A stretch of DNA of 64,000 nt from Cupriavidus cauae (GCF_008632125.1 NZ_VWRN01000025.1:1-64000), one strand, 5' to 3'; counted from the stretch's first letter, positions 11,994-20,968 are shown. The notes: a model not told the origin generated them from the sequence alone. Translations and numbers: made by a program.

Positions 11994-12060
11994 TCGGCCG
12001 ATGAAAGGCCGATGAAGGGCCGTCGATGGTCCGACAAGGGCCCGTTGACGGCCCGCTGAT
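11994..12060. repeat. degenerate tandem repeat of a GGCCGATGAA-type unit
   Basis: Just after the second DUF1328 stop the sequence repeats a GGCCGATGAA-like unit of about 10-12 bp three or four times with decay, then GGGCCCG/CGGCCCG elements. It holds no gene and lies in the spacer before the DUF883 gene. Confidence 0.55.
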
Positions 12061-12156
12061 CGTCGCCAGGCCCTGCGCCAGGTTGCCTGCATTGCGTCGG
12101 CCAAGCGCGGCGCTTAGCGTCGCGCGTTGGCCGACGCGCGTCTTAAGGAGAGTCCC

Positions 12157-12618
12157 ATGCTGACCCACAATCCGAAGGTGAAGAAGGAAGTCCGCCATCT
12201 TGCCGATTGCGCCAGCGACACGGTTCGCCAGTTGCGCCACGCCGCCCGCGATACCAGCGGCGCCGCGCGCGAGGCCGCCTCGCCGGTGGTGGACGAGGTG
12301 AGGGGACTGATCTCGGCCCTCGAACACACGATCGAGGTGCTGGCGCGCGAAGGTTCGTCCGAGGCCGCGCAGGCCAGCCGCCGGCTGCAGACGCGGGCGC
12401 GCATGCTGGCCGATCAGGCCCGCGAGGCCACGGTGCAGAGCGCCAGCCGTGCGCGCGAGCGTGTCGACCAGGCGGTCGTCGGCGTCCAGCACAGCGTCGC
12501 CGAGTCGCCGTTCCGCGCCATCGCGATCGCCGCGGCGGTCGGCGCGATCGCCGCGCTGCTGCTGGTGGGCGGCAGCAGCCGCCGCCGCAGCGAGGACGGC
12601 AACTACGACGGCAACTGA
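12157..12618 (+). CDS. DUF883 (ElaB/YqjD-like) membrane-anchored protein
   Basis: A 153-residue protein with an AAGGAG site. It is a long amphipathic helix or coiled coil (residues 1-115, rich in Ala, Arg, Glu) followed by one C-terminal membrane helix (IAIAAAVGAIAALLLVGG) and a short polar tail. This is the arrangement of ElaB/YqjD, tail-anchored inner-membrane proteins that bind ribosomes in stationary phase in enterics. The AESPFRAIAIA junction before the membrane helix matches the family. Function here is inferred by family only. It is followed by a ferritin-like gene in the same direction. Confidence 0.88.
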   Translation: MLTHNPKVKKEVRHLADCASDTVRQLRHAARDTSGAAREAASPVVDEVRGLISALEHTIEVLAREGSSEAAQASRRLQTRARMLADQAREATVQSASRARERVDQAVVGVQHSVAESPFRAIAIAAAVGAIAALLLVGGSSRRRSEDGNYDGN

Positions 12619-12710
12619 GCGAACGAGCGACGGCAACGAGCGACGGCAACGGAGGCAACGCACCTCCGGCCGCGAACCCCACAAAGCAACCTGACAGGAG
12701 AACCGCATAC

Positions 12711-13304
12711 ATGGACACCCAGACCACGGGCGCCGCCTCTTCCCGCACCGATGCCTCCTCCGCCGGCAAGGGCCCGACCCAGGGCTTTCTGTCGGATGTC
12801 GCCACCATCCGCGCACGTGCCCGCAAACATATCGAGGACGGCGCGGTCACCGAGAACTACGACGCGGACCGCGCCACCGTGCTGAAGCTGCTGAACGAAG
12901 CGCTGGCAACCGAGCTGGTCTGCGTGCTGCGCTACCGGCGCCACCACTTCATGGCCAAGGGCATCCACGCCGAGCCGATCGCGGCCGAGTTCAAGGTCCA
13001 TGCCGATGAAGAGCAGGCCCACGCCGACCGCATCGCCGCGCGCATCGTGCAGCTGGGCGGCGAGCCGGATTTCTCGCCCGACGGCCTGTCGGCGCGCAGC
13101 CATTCGGAATATGTCGCGCCCAACGGGCTGACGGACATGATCCGCGAGAACCTGATCGCCGAACGGATCGCGATCGAGAGCTATCGCGAGATGATCCAGT
13201 ACATGGGCGAGCGCGACCCGACCACGCGGCGCATCCTGGAAGAGATCCTGGCGGTCGAGGAGGAGCACGCGGACGAACTGGCCGACATGCTGAGCAAGGA
13301 GTAA
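12711..13304 (+). CDS. ferritin-like (bacterioferritin-type) protein
   Basis: A 197-residue protein with an ACAGGAG site. After a 45-residue Ser/Thr/Ala-rich lead come four helices carrying a diiron ligand pattern: a first Glu in LNEALATELVCVLRY, a second-helix E-x-x-H in HADEEQAHAD, then ENLIAERIAIESY and a last E-x-x-H in AVEEEHADELAD. This is the ferritin/bacterioferritin fold, so it probably oxidises and stores or sequesters iron. The lead is longer than usual for bacterioferritin. It follows DUF883 by 92 bp and may be cotranscribed with it. Exact subfamily (Bfr, Dps-like or rubrerythrin-like) is uncertain. Confidence 0.87.
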   Translation: MDTQTTGAASSRTDASSAGKGPTQGFLSDVATIRARARKHIEDGAVTENYDADRATVLKLLNEALATELVCVLRYRRHHFMAKGIHAEPIAAEFKVHADEEQAHADRIAARIVQLGGEPDFSPDGLSARSHSEYVAPNGLTDMIRENLIAERIAIESYREMIQYMGERDPTTRRILEEILAVEEEHADELADMLSKE

Positions 13305-13353
13305 CGGTCCCGGCCGACCACGGCGGCCGCGCATGCCGCCATCAAGAATGTCG

Positions 13354-13387
13354 CCGGCGCTGCCGATGAAGCCATCGGCAGCGCCGG
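13354..13387. repeat. perfect 15-bp inverted repeat after the ferritin-like gene
   Basis: CCGGCGCTGCCGATG and its exact complement flank a four-base loop. There is no T run directly after it. It could be an mRNA-stabilising hairpin or an attenuator-like structure in the 3' region of the ferritin-like transcript. Confidence 0.6.
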
Positions 13388-13459
13388 ACAAGGAATTGCG
13401 GTGCCTCCCCCGACGCCGCAATATCGCAGTACCCCCCTTCGGATCCCCCCTGGTCCGGT

Positions 13460-13495
13460 GCCCGGTCCGCCCCCCAGCGGCCGGGCTGTTTTTTT
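13460..13495 (+). terminator. rho-independent terminator for the DUF883/ferritin-like transcript
   Basis: GCCCGG (13460-13465) pairs with CCGGGC (13481-13486), with an inner CCG/CGG pair, followed by TG and a run of seven T residues. It lies between the convergent ferritin-like and DUF1840 genes. Confidence 0.6.
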
Positions 13496-13522
13496 GGGGG
13501 GAGGCGGGATTTCCTCAGACGT

Positions 13523-13858
13523 CTACACGCCCCACAACACGTCGCAGCCCTCGCGCTGCGAGGCTCGCAGCATGTCGAGGAAGGGATAGGCGCGCTGTCC
13601 GAGGTGCAGCGGCTCCTCTTCGTCATCGTCGTAGTCGCTGCCCTTGCCGCGCTGCTCCTCGGGCAGCTGGCTCTGCGCCGGCGACTGTTTGGCCTGCATC
13701 ACGGCGGCCTCGAGCCGGTGGATCGCGCGGGGGAGTTCTTCCTTGGTGATCACCCCGCGTTCGCCGACGTGCTTGCCGATGATGCCAAGCAACGTGACGG
13801 CGAGATCGTTCATCATGATCAGGTCTTGCGACGCGTGGGACTTGAAGGTGATCAGCAT
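13523..13858 (-). CDS. DUF1840 domain-containing protein
   Basis: A 111-residue protein with an AGGAA site. It starts MLITFKSHASQDLIMM and contains LLGIIGKHVGERGVIT followed by a helix (ELPRAIHRLEAAV); this is the DUF1840 pattern common in beta-proteobacteria. A charged stretch (YDDDEEEP) and a C-terminal LGQRAYPFLDML block complete it. No signal peptide. It is divergent from argS across 227 bp. Function unknown. Confidence 0.9.
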   Translation of the reverse strand: MLITFKSHASQDLIMMNDLAVTLLGIIGKHVGERGVITKEELPRAIHRLEAAVMQAKQSPAQSQLPEEQRGKGSDYDDDEEEPLHLGQRAYPFLDMLRASQREGCDVLWGV

Positions 13859-13959
13859 GGTGGTTCCTTGTCAGCCTTGTTGGGATGGTAGCCGTCCTGC
13901 TCCGGCGCGCCGGGAGCCGGCCGACTGGCTCCTGCGGATGATGTCAGCATAGCACCTGA

Positions 13960-13965
13960 TAAAAT
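13960..13965 (+). promoter_or_regulatory. candidate -10 element (TAAAAT) for argS
   Basis: TAAAAT in the context CCTGATAAAATCCGCG, about 120 bp before the argS start, identical over ten bases to the metH -10 region (TGATAAAATC). No clear -35 at 17 bp. Confidence 0.4.
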
Positions 13966-14085
13966 CCGCGTTCTGCAATCGATTGCCCGTGCCGCGCTGC
14001 GGCATCGCCACGCTGCCGGTGACGGCACCGCCACTATGGCCCAGGCCATCGCGGTCCTGGTCGTGGCGCCCGGGCCCAGACATTC

Positions 14086-15873
14086 ATGCTGCCTGTTCAG
14101 ACCTCCAAACTTGCCGCCGCGTTCACCGATGCGGTACGCGCGCTGGCGCCGGCCGATGCCGTGCTGCCCGCTGTCGCCTTCGAACGGCCCAAGGTGGCCG
14201 CCCACGGCGATCTCGCCTGCAATCTGGCGATGCAGGTGGCCCGCACGCTCAAGCGCAATCCGCGCGAGCTGGCGCAGCAGATCGTCGACGCCGTGAAGGC
14301 CGATGCGCGTACCGCCTCGCTGGTGGCGAGCCTGGAGATCGCCGGTCCCGGCTTCATCAACCTGCGGCTGACGCCGGCGGCCAAGGCCGAGACGCTGCGC
14401 GCGGTGCTGGAGCAGGGCGACGGCTATGGCGCCCAGCAGCAGGGCGCGCGCGGCCAGGTGCTGGTCGAGTTCGTCTCGGCCAATCCGACCGGCCCGCTGC
14501 ACGTGGGCCACGGCCGCCAGGCCGCGCTGGGCGACGCGCTCGCCAACCTGCTGTCGTGGCAGGGCTTCGCGGTCCACCGCGAGTTCTACTACAACGACGC
14601 CGGCGTGCAGATCCAGAACCTGGCGATCTCGGTGCAGGCGCGCGCGCGCGGCCTGAAGCCGGGCGAGGCCGGCTGGCCCGAGGCCGCCTACAACGGCGAC
14701 TACATCGCCGACATCGCCGCCGACTTCCTCGCCCGCAAGACCGTGCGCGCCTCCGACGGCGAGCCGGTGACCGCCTCGGGCGACGTCGAGGATCTCGATT
14801 CGATCCGCAAGTTCGCCGTCACCTACCTGCGCAACGAGCAGGACATCGACCTGCAGGCGTTCGGCGTCAAGTTCGACCGCTATTACCTCGAGTCGTCGCT
14901 GTACACCGACGGCAAGGTCGAGGAAGCGGTGCAGACGCTGATCGCCAAGGGCAAGACCTACGAGAGCGAAGGCGCGCTGTGGCTGCGCACCACCGACGAC
15001 GGCGACGACAAGGACCGGGTGATGCGCAAGGGCGATGGCAGCTACACCTACTTCGTGCCGGACGTCGCCTATCACACCACCAAGTGGGAGCGCGGCTTCC
15101 ACAAGGTCATCAACGTGCAGGGCAGCGACCACCACGGCACCATCGCGCGGGTGCGCGCCGGCCTGCAGGGGCTGGAGATCGGCATTCCGGCCGGTTATCC
15201 CGACTACGTGCTGCACAAGATGGTCACCGTGATGAAGAACGGCGAGGAGGTCAAGATCTCCAAGCGCGCCGGTTCGTATGTCACGGTGCGCGACCTGATC
15301 GAATGGAGCAATGGCGGCGACGAGACCATCCGCGCCTGCCTGGAAGCGGGCGTGGCCGACTGGCCGGCGCATTTCACGCGCGGCCGCGACGCGGTGCGCT
15401 TCTTCCTGCTGTCGCGCAAGGCCGACACCGAGTTCGTCTTCGACGTCGACCTGGCGCTCAAGCAGAACGACGAGAACCCGGTGTACTACGTCCAGTACGC
15501 GCATGCCCGCATCTGCTCGATCTTCGAGTCGTGGGGCGGCGAGGGCTGGCAGCAGCGCCTGGCCGAGTTGGCCGGCGCCGACCTGGAGCCGGTGACCGGC
15601 GCCGCCGCGAGCCCGCAGGCGCTGGCGCTGGGGCAACGGCTGGCCGAATTCCCCGAGATGCTGGCCCAGGCCGCGAACGAGCTGGCGCCGCACGCGGTGG
15701 CCTTCTACCTGCGCGATCTGGCGGGCGACTTCCATGCCTTCTACAACGCCGACCGCGTGCTGGTCGATGACGAGCCGGTCAAGCTGGCGCGGCTCGCGCT
15801 GCTGGCGGCCACCCGCCAGGTGCTGCGCAACGGCCTCGCGGTGATCGGCGTCTCCGCCCCGCAGCGCATGTGA
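14086..15873 (+). CDS. argS: arginyl-tRNA synthetase
   Basis: A 595-residue class I synthetase that charges tRNA-Arg. It has the N-terminal additional domain (1-110, with [12 protein letters not shown]), the HIGH-type motif [12 protein letters not shown] (His139-Gly143), the catalytic core with YYNDAG and SDHHG, the KMSK-like region [12 protein letters not shown], and the C-terminal anticodon-binding helical domain ending in PQRM. Full length for the family. The ATG at 14086 ([12 protein letters not shown]) lacks a strong ribosome site but matches the family's start. The SPOR and dsbA genes follow on the same strand, an order typical of Ralstonia/Cupriavidus. Confidence 0.97.
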   Translation: MLPVQTSKLAAAFTDAVRALAPADAVLPAVAFERPKVAAHGDLACNLAMQVARTLKRNPRELAQQIVDAVKADARTASLVASLEIAGPGFINLRLTPAAKAETLRAVLEQGDGYGAQQQGARGQVLVEFVSANPTGPLHVGHGRQAALGDALANLLSWQGFAVHREFYYNDAGVQIQNLAISVQARARGLKPGEAGWPEAAYNGDYIADIAADFLARKTVRASDGEPVTASGDVEDLDSIRKFAVTYLRNEQDIDLQAFGVKFDRYYLESSLYTDGKVEEAVQTLIAKGKTYESEGALWLRTTDDGDDKDRVMRKGDGSYTYFVPDVAYHTTKWERGFHKVINVQGSDHHGTIARVRAGLQGLEIGIPAGYPDYVLHKMVTVMKNGEEVKISKRAGSYVTVRDLIEWSNGGDETIRACLEAGVADWPAHFTRGRDAVRFFLLSRKADTEFVFDVDLALKQNDENPVYYVQYAHARICSIFESWGGEGWQQRLAELAGADLEPVTGAAASPQALALGQRLAEFPEMLAQAANELAPHAVAFYLRDLAGDFHAFYNADRVLVDDEPVKLARLALLAATRQVLRNGLAVIGVSAPQRM

Positions 15874-15957
15874 GGCGGCTGCGCGGCCTGCCGACGTCCC
15901 ACCCGTTTGCAGGCCGCGATGGCTCGGCTGCCCGGTCGCCATGCCGGGCACTGGCTC

Positions 15958-15963
15958 TATAAT
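15958..15963 (+). promoter_or_regulatory. consensus -10 (TATAAT) for the SPOR protein gene
   Basis: A perfect TATAAT lies 26 bp before the ATG of the SPOR-domain gene, just after the argS stop. No good -35 is seen 17 bp upstream. Confidence 0.5.
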
Positions 15964-15989
15964 CTTCCGGCAATATCCAAGAGGACTCC

Positions 15990-16697
15990 ATGCAACAGCA
16001 ACGCAAGCGTGCCCCGCGCAAGGCCAGCCGCGCCCAGCAGCGCGGGGGTACGTTTCTCGGCCTGGTGCTCGGCCTGATCATCGGCCTGGCCATCGCGGTG
16101 GTGGTGGCGCTGTATATCACCAAGGCGCCGACGCCGTTCCAGCGCAAGGGCACGCCCAAGCCGGCCGAGCCCGGCAACGTGGTCGGGACCCTGCCGTCGC
16201 CGGTGCAGGAGCCGCCGTCGGACCCGAACAAGCCGCTGTGGAGCAAGACCCCGCCCAAGCCGGTCGGCCCGCCGGCGGAACCGGCGCATCGGGAGCCCAC
16301 CGCGCCCACCACTCCGGCCGCTCCCGCGACCAGGCCGGCGCCGGCGCCTGAGGAAGCCGCCAGGCCCGCGCCCAAGACCGCCGAGAAGCCGGCGGATAAG
16401 GCAGCCGAGCGTCCGGTCGCCGACCCGATCGCCGAGATCGCCCAGGCCGATGCCAACAAGGTCGGTTATCTGCTGCAGGTCGGCGCCTTCCGCTCGCAGG
16501 ACGACGCCAACCGGCAGAAGGCCAACCTGGCGATGCAGGGCTTCGAGGCCAAGGTCACCGACCGCGAGGTCAACGGCGTCAAGCTGTATCGCGTGCGGCT
16601 CGGCCCGTACAACAAGATCGAAGACATGAACCGCGCGCGCGACCGCCTGCAATCGGCCGGTTTCGAGGCGTCGGTGATCCGCTTCACCAAGCAGTAA
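15990..16697 (+). CDS. SPOR-domain membrane protein (FtsN-like)
   Basis: A 235-residue bitopic inner-membrane protein with a GAGGA site. A basic cytoplasmic tail (RKRAPRKASRAQQRGG) precedes one membrane helix (about 22-46, LGLVLGLIIGLAIAVVVAL), a long Pro/Ala/Lys-rich periplasmic linker (50-150) and a C-terminal SPOR domain (about 160-235; YLLQVGAFRSQDDANRQK, VKLYRVRLGPY). SPOR domains bind glycan strands stripped of stem peptides at the division site. The layout is that of FtsN or DedD; in Burkholderiales this gene typically sits between argS and dsbA. The precise FtsN assignment is likely but not proven. Confidence 0.9.
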   Translation: MQQQRKRAPRKASRAQQRGGTFLGLVLGLIIGLAIAVVVALYITKAPTPFQRKGTPKPAEPGNVVGTLPSPVQEPPSDPNKPLWSKTPPKPVGPPAEPAHREPTAPTTPAAPATRPAPAPEEAARPAPKTAEKPADKAAERPVADPIAEIAQADANKVGYLLQVGAFRSQDDANRQKANLAMQGFEAKVTDREVNGVKLYRVRLGPYNKIEDMNRARDRLQSAGFEASVIRFTKQ

Positions 16698-16782
16698 GCC
16701 AGGAGGCGGCGGCGCCGGCGCGGGCTGAACCCGCGCGGCGCATCGCTGTCATACGCAGACCGTTTCACTTTTCTCTCGCGCC

Positions 16783-17418
16783 ATGAAGAAAATCGCCGCC
16801 TTGTTCGCCACGCTCGCCGCCGCCGCGGGACTGATGATGGCATCGCCCGCCCAGGCCGCGCCGGCCGAAGGCAAGGAATACCAGGTCCTGAAGGCGGCCC
16901 AGCCCGTCACCGCAGGCAAGATCGAGATCACCGAGTTCTTCTGGTACGGCTGCCCGCATTGCTACGACTTCGAGCCCGAGCTGGAGGGCTGGGTCAAGAA
17001 GCAGGGCAAGGACGTGGTGTTCAAGCGCGTGCCGGTGGCGTTCCGCGACGACCTGCTGCCGCATACGCGCATCTACTACGCGCTCGAATCGATGGGCAAG
17101 CTCGACGCCATGCACAACAAGGTCTTCAGCGCGATCCACGCCGAGCGCAAGCGCCTGCTGGACCCGAACGAGATCGCCGACCTGATGGCCAAGAACGGCA
17201 TCGACCGCAAGGCCTTCCTGGAGGCCTACAACTCGTTCTCGGTGTCGACCAATACCACGCGCGCCAACAAGATCGCCGACGCCTACAAGATCGACGGCGT
17301 GCCGACCATCGTGATCCAGGGCAAGTACGTGACCTCGCCGTCCATCGCGGGCAGCAAGGGCGCCGCGCTGCAGACGATGGACTACCTGGTGACCCAGGTC
17401 CGCGACAAGAAGCTGTGA
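16783..17418 (+). CDS. dsbA: thiol:disulfide interchange protein DsbA
   Basis: A 211-residue periplasmic oxidase with a signal peptide (1-25, cleavage after AQA). The thioredoxin fold carries the active site CPHC (Cys57, Cys60) in FFWYGCPHCYDF, the helical insertion, and the cis-Pro loop in IDGVPTIVIQGKY. It introduces disulfides into exported proteins and is reoxidised by DsbB. Full length. It follows the SPOR gene by 85 bp and probably shares transcription with it. No strong ribosome site, but the signal peptide fixes the start. Confidence 0.96.
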   Translation: MKKIAALFATLAAAAGLMMASPAQAAPAEGKEYQVLKAAQPVTAGKIEITEFFWYGCPHCYDFEPELEGWVKKQGKDVVFKRVPVAFRDDLLPHTRIYYALESMGKLDAMHNKVFSAIHAERKRLLDPNEIADLMAKNGIDRKAFLEAYNSFSVSTNTTRANKIADAYKIDGVPTIVIQGKYVTSPSIAGSKGAALQTMDYLVTQVRDKKL

Positions 17419-17528
17419 TGACACCGCGCGCCGCCGTCGCCGCCGAAGCACGGCCGGCGCGCGGCTGAGCGGCGCGCTTCCTTCCGCTTCGTCCCTCCGC
17501 TTCGCCTCTCTCCTTCCCCCGCCGCCCG

Positions 17529-18377
17529 ATGCGACCCGTCAAAGTCTTTCTCACCGGCGCATCGAGCGGAATCGGCCAGGCCCTGGCGCGCGAATATGCG
17601 CGGCAGGGCGCGATTCTCGGCCTGGTCGGCCGCCGCGACGATGCACTGCGCGCGTTCGTCGCCACCCTGCCCAATCCCAATGCCGCCCGCGTCTATGCGG
17701 CCGACGTGCGCGATGCCGACGCGATGCTCGGCGCCGCGCAGGACTTCCTCGACCATTTCGGCTGTCCCGATGTCGTGATCGCCAATGCCGGCGTGTCGGT
17801 CGGCACGGTGGCGAGCGAACGCGAGGATCTGGAGGCGTTCCGCGCGGTCATGGATACCAACTGGTTCGGCGTGCTGACGACCTTCCAGCCCTTCCTGGCG
17901 CCGATGCAGGCCAGGGACGTGGGGCCGCGCGAGTGGCGCGGCACGCTGGTCGGCATCGCGAGCGTCGCCGGCGTGCGCGGACTGCCGGGCGCGGGCGCCT
18001 ACAGCGCGTCGAAGTCGGCGGTGATCAAGCTGCTGGAGAGCCTGCGGCTGGAACAGCGGCCGCACCGCATTCGCGTGGTCACCATCGCGCCCGGCTATAT
18101 CCGCACGCCGATGACCGCGCGCAATCCGTATCCGATGCCCTTCCTGATGGACGCCGACGCCTTCGCGCGCAAGGCGGTGCGGGCGATCGCCGCGGGCCGG
18201 CGCTTTGCCGTGGTGCCGTGGCAAATGGGAGTCGTGGCCTCGGTGCTGCACGTGCTGCCGCGCTGGCTCTACGACGCGCTGTTCACGCGCGCGCCACGCA
18301 AGCCGCGCCAGCCGGAGCGGCCGCAACGGCCGGACGGCCCGGCGGACCCGGCCGGCGACGGCAGCGGGAGCGCGTGA
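17529..18377 (+). CDS. SDR-family NAD(P)-dependent oxidoreductase
   Basis: A 282-residue short-chain dehydrogenase. The cofactor motif is TGASSGIGQ (residues about 9-17), followed by the NAG motif in IANAGVSV, the catalytic Ser in GIASVAG and the Tyr/Lys pair in YSASKSAV. The C-terminus is a low-complexity Arg/Pro/Gly-rich tail after the membrane-like WLYDALFTR segment, which resembles family members that peripherally bind membranes. Its stop overlaps the start of the next gene by one base (TGATG), so the two are translationally coupled. Substrate unknown. Confidence 0.93.
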   Translation: MRPVKVFLTGASSGIGQALAREYARQGAILGLVGRRDDALRAFVATLPNPNAARVYAADVRDADAMLGAAQDFLDHFGCPDVVIANAGVSVGTVASEREDLEAFRAVMDTNWFGVLTTFQPFLAPMQARDVGPREWRGTLVGIASVAGVRGLPGAGAYSASKSAVIKLLESLRLEQRPHRIRVVTIAPGYIRTPMTARNPYPMPFLMDADAFARKAVRAIAAGRRFAVVPWQMGVVASVLHVLPRWLYDALFTRAPRKPRQPERPQRPDGPADPAGDGSGSA

Positions 18378-19228
18378 TGTGGCAGGACGCGCTGGGCCAG
18401 CCGCACCCGCGCGCCGCTGCCGATGCGCGCATCGCCTCGCTGGTGCCGTCGGTTACCGAACTGCTGTTTGCGCTGGGACTCGGCGACCGGCTGGTGGCGC
18501 GCACCGGCTTCTGCATCCATCCCGAACCGCAGGTGCGCGCGGTCGCCAAGGTCGGCGGCACCAAGGACGTCCAGCTGGACAAGCTGCGCGCGCTGGCGCC
18601 GACCCACGTGGTGGTCAATATCGACGAGAACCGGCGCGAGACCGTGGACGAGATCCGCGGATTCGTGCCGAACGTGATCGTGACCCATCCGTGCGCGCCG
18701 CGCGACAACCTGGAGCTGTACCGGCTGCTGGGCGGCATCTTCGACCGCGAAGCCGAAGCCGAGACGCTATGCACGCGGCTGGAGCAGGCGCTGGCGCGCC
18801 TCGAGGCGCGCGCGTGGCCGACGCGCAGGGTGCTGTACGCGATCTGGCAGGACCCGTGGATGACGGTGTCGCGCGACACCTATATCAGCCGCATGCTGGC
18901 GCTGATCGGCTGGCAGACCTGGCCCGATGCCCAGGATGCCGACGATGCGGGTGCCGCGCCGCAGGCCTGCGTCGATGGCGATTGCGCGCGGCCCAATGCG
19001 CCGGGGCAGCGCTATCCGAGCTTTCGCTGGAGCGAGGCGCTGGTGCGCGAGCTCGACCTGGTGCTGCTGTCGACCGAACCCTATCGCTTCACCGAGGACC
19101 ACGCCGACGCGCTCGAGCGCCAGCTCGGCCTGCCGGTGCTGCTGGTCGATGGGGAAATGGTGTCGTGGTACGGCAGCCGCGCGATCGACGGCATCGCGTA
19201 TCTGGAGACGCTGGCGCGCCAGGCTTGA
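18377..19228 (+). CDS. cobalamin-binding (BtuF-like) periplasmic-binding-fold protein
   Basis: A 283-residue protein of the Fe3+/B12-type periplasmic-binding fold: IASLVPSVTELLFALGLGD, TGFCIHP, VGGTKDVQLDKL and a C-terminal lobe with ELDLVLLSTEPYRF. It has no signal peptide, so it is either cytosolic or exported another way. Annotators usually call such proteins cobalamin-binding proteins, but the ligand is not shown by the sequence. No BtuCD genes are next to it, and its partner is the coupled SDR gene. The start ATG overlaps the SDR stop. Confidence 0.85.
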   Translation: MWQDALGQPHPRAAADARIASLVPSVTELLFALGLGDRLVARTGFCIHPEPQVRAVAKVGGTKDVQLDKLRALAPTHVVVNIDENRRETVDEIRGFVPNVIVTHPCAPRDNLELYRLLGGIFDREAEAETLCTRLEQALARLEARAWPTRRVLYAIWQDPWMTVSRDTYISRMLALIGWQTWPDAQDADDAGAAPQACVDGDCARPNAPGQRYPSFRWSEALVRELDLVLLSTEPYRFTEDHADALERQLGLPVLLVDGEMVSWYGSRAIDGIAYLETLARQA

Positions 19229-19327
19229 CGCCAGCTGCCTGTCGTCCCCGCCGGCGGGGGGCCTGCCTTGTTGACGTCGCCATCAGCACGTCCATGGGTC
19301 CCCACCTGCGCGGGACGGCGACCGGGA

Positions 19328-19723
19328 TCAGCGCTCGAACCCGTAGGCCCGCTCGACCTTGCAGACGCGCAGCTGGAAGCCTTGATACCAGCGCTCGCGC
19401 CCCAGGCGCTGCGCGACCCGGTGCTCGGCATGCGCCTGCCAGGCGGCGATGTCCTCCAGCGAACGCCAGTACGACACCGTGATGCCGGGCGCGCCCGGCG
19501 TGCTGCCGTCGCGCACCGACTCGACGCCGAGAAAGCCGGGCATGGTCGCGGCCAGTTCCACCATCCGCTGCGCCATCGCGCCGTAGTCGGCCTCGTGGTT
19601 TTCTCCGCCCACGTCCTCGCCGGTGCGCGTGGACGTGAAGATCACCGCGTAATAGGGCGGCGGCGGGGTGTGGGCGAAGGCGCTGTCAGGGGCGCCGTGG
19701 GTGGGGCTGTCGGTGGCGGACAT
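19328..19723 (-). CDS. antibiotic biosynthesis monooxygenase-like (ABM) protein
   Basis: A 131-residue protein of the dimeric alpha/beta-barrel ABM type: YYAVIFTSTRTG, MVELAATMPGFLGVESVRD, ITVSYWRSLEDIAAWQAHAEH and RLGRERWYQGF. The central GFLGVES...WRSLEDIAAW pattern is the family mark. Such proteins are small oxygenases or stress proteins acting without a cofactor. The first 33 residues are disordered (Ser/Thr/Pro). The chosen ATG at 19723 lies at the edge of a 12-bp tandem repeat. No strong ribosome site. Downstream of the metallo-beta-lactamase-fold gene on the same strand. Confidence 0.85.
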   Translation of the reverse strand: MSATDSPTHGAPDSAFAHTPPPPYYAVIFTSTRTGEDVGGENHEADYGAMAQRMVELAATMPGFLGVESVRDGSTPGAPGITVSYWRSLEDIAAWQAHAEHRVAQRLGRERWYQGFQLRVCKVERAYGFER

Positions 19724-19724
19724 G

Positions 19725-19760
19725 GGCGGCGATTCAGGCGGCAATTCAGGCGGCAATTCA
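19725..19760. repeat. three tandem 12-bp repeats across a gene junction
   Basis: GGCGGC(A/G)ATTCA occurs three times head to tail (19725-19736, 19737-19748, 19749-19760). The last copy contains the stop codon of the metallo-beta-lactamase-fold gene (TCA on this strand); the first abuts the start of the ABM gene. Confidence 0.85.
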
Positions 19761-20837
19761 GCCGTTGGCCCGGAACCGGATGATGCCATCGTCGTCCGTG
19801 GCGCGCCGCAGTTCGCCGGCATGCCACAGCACGTGCAGGTGGGCCAGCGCCTCGCCCATCGCAAAGGTCATCTGATGGATGTCGAACTGGCGGCGGAAGA
19901 TCACGTCGACGATATCGCGCGCGCTGCACGGCTTTTCGGCGCAGGCGGCGCGGGTCTCGGCCAGGCGCTCGACATGGTGCTCGCGCAGCTGTCCGATGCG
20001 CGTCTGCAGATTGCGGAACGGCCGTCCATGCGAGGGCAGCACCAGCGTGTCCTCGGGCAGGTCCTGGTAGCGGTCCAGCGAGCGCAGATACAGCGCCAGC
20101 GGGTTCGCCTCCGGTTCCATGTCGAACACGCTGACATTGGTCGAGATCCGCGGCAGCACCATGTCGCCGGAGATCAGCACCTTCAGCTCGGCGTTGTAGA
20201 GTGCGACGTGCTCCGGCGCGTGGCCGAAGCCGGTGATCACGCGCCAGCTGGCCGCCGCCGGATCGGCGCCCATCGTCACCGTATCGCCGTCCATCAGGCG
20301 GCGGTATTGCGTCGGCAGATCGGGCACCAGCGTCGCGTAGTAGCTCTTGCGGGCGCGCAGCTTTTCCAGGCTGTCGGGGTCGGCCAGGCCATGGCGGGCG
20401 AAGTGGCTCGCCGCGAAGTCGCCGCCCGCGTTCGAGCCGACGCCGTTGCCGCCCCCCATCACCCGAGCGCTCATATAGTCGCCCAGGCTCATCCACAGCC
20501 GCGCGTCCCAGCGCTGGCACAGCCAGTGCGCCAGGCCCACGTGGTCGGGATGGCAATGGGTGACCAGCACGCGCAGTACCGGCAGGCCTTCCAGCTCGTT
20601 GGCGAACACGGTTTCCCAGTGCGCCTTGATGGTGTCGTTGGTGATGCCGCAGTCGATCACGGTCCAGCCGTCGCGCCCGTCCACACGGTCGCGCACCAGC
20701 CATAGATTGATATGGTCAAGCGCGAACGGCAGCGGCATGCGCAGCCAGTAGACGCCGGGGGCCACCTGCTGGCGCGCGCCGGGCTCGGGCATGGTCTCGC
20801 CGAACGGGTATTGGAGCTGGTGTTCGAGTGCGTTCAT
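19758..20837 (-). CDS. metallo-beta-lactamase-fold hydrolase, divergent from liuR
   Basis: A 359-residue protein with the zinc-binding motif THCHPDHVG (His94, His96, Asp98, His99), a later His in GHAPEHVA, an Asp in ISGDMVLP and a His in LPSHGRPF, all the metal ligands of the fold. The C-terminal third carries a helical extension. It is the glyoxalase II-like thioesterase type (COG0491). It lies opposite liuR and shares the 227-bp region that holds a liuR-type operator, so it is probably part of the leucine-catabolism regulon, perhaps as an acyl-CoA or acyl-glutathione thioesterase; that role is inferred. The ATG at 20837 is preceded by a GGGAGT-like site. Confidence 0.88.
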   Translation of the reverse strand: MNALEHQLQYPFGETMPEPGARQQVAPGVYWLRMPLPFALDHINLWLVRDRVDGRDGWTVIDCGITNDTIKAHWETVFANELEGLPVLRVLVTHCHPDHVGLAHWLCQRWDARLWMSLGDYMSARVMGGGNGVGSNAGGDFAASHFARHGLADPDSLEKLRARKSYYATLVPDLPTQYRRLMDGDTVTMGADPAAASWRVITGFGHAPEHVALYNAELKVLISGDMVLPRISTNVSVFDMEPEANPLALYLRSLDRYQDLPEDTLVLPSHGRPFRNLQTRIGQLREHHVERLAETRAACAEKPCSARDIVDVIFRRQFDIHQMTFAMGEALAHLHVLWHAGELRRATDDDGIIRFRANG

Positions 20838-20968
20838 CGGGGAGTCTCTCGGTTGCGAAGCCCTGCGGTGGGCTTTCTCGTCGTGGATCCGGATGCCGGA
20901 CGCGATTCCGGGCGCCATGAGGCACGCAATGCGCGGAACGGCGTCGGGGCGGTTGCCAGGCGCGCTGC

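Noticed and set aside
13316-13400. CsbD-like remnant (KNVAGAADEAIGSAG) after the ferritin-like gene
   Set aside because: The resemblance covers about 20 residues and coincides with the 15-bp inverted repeat; there is no start codon context or remaining domain.
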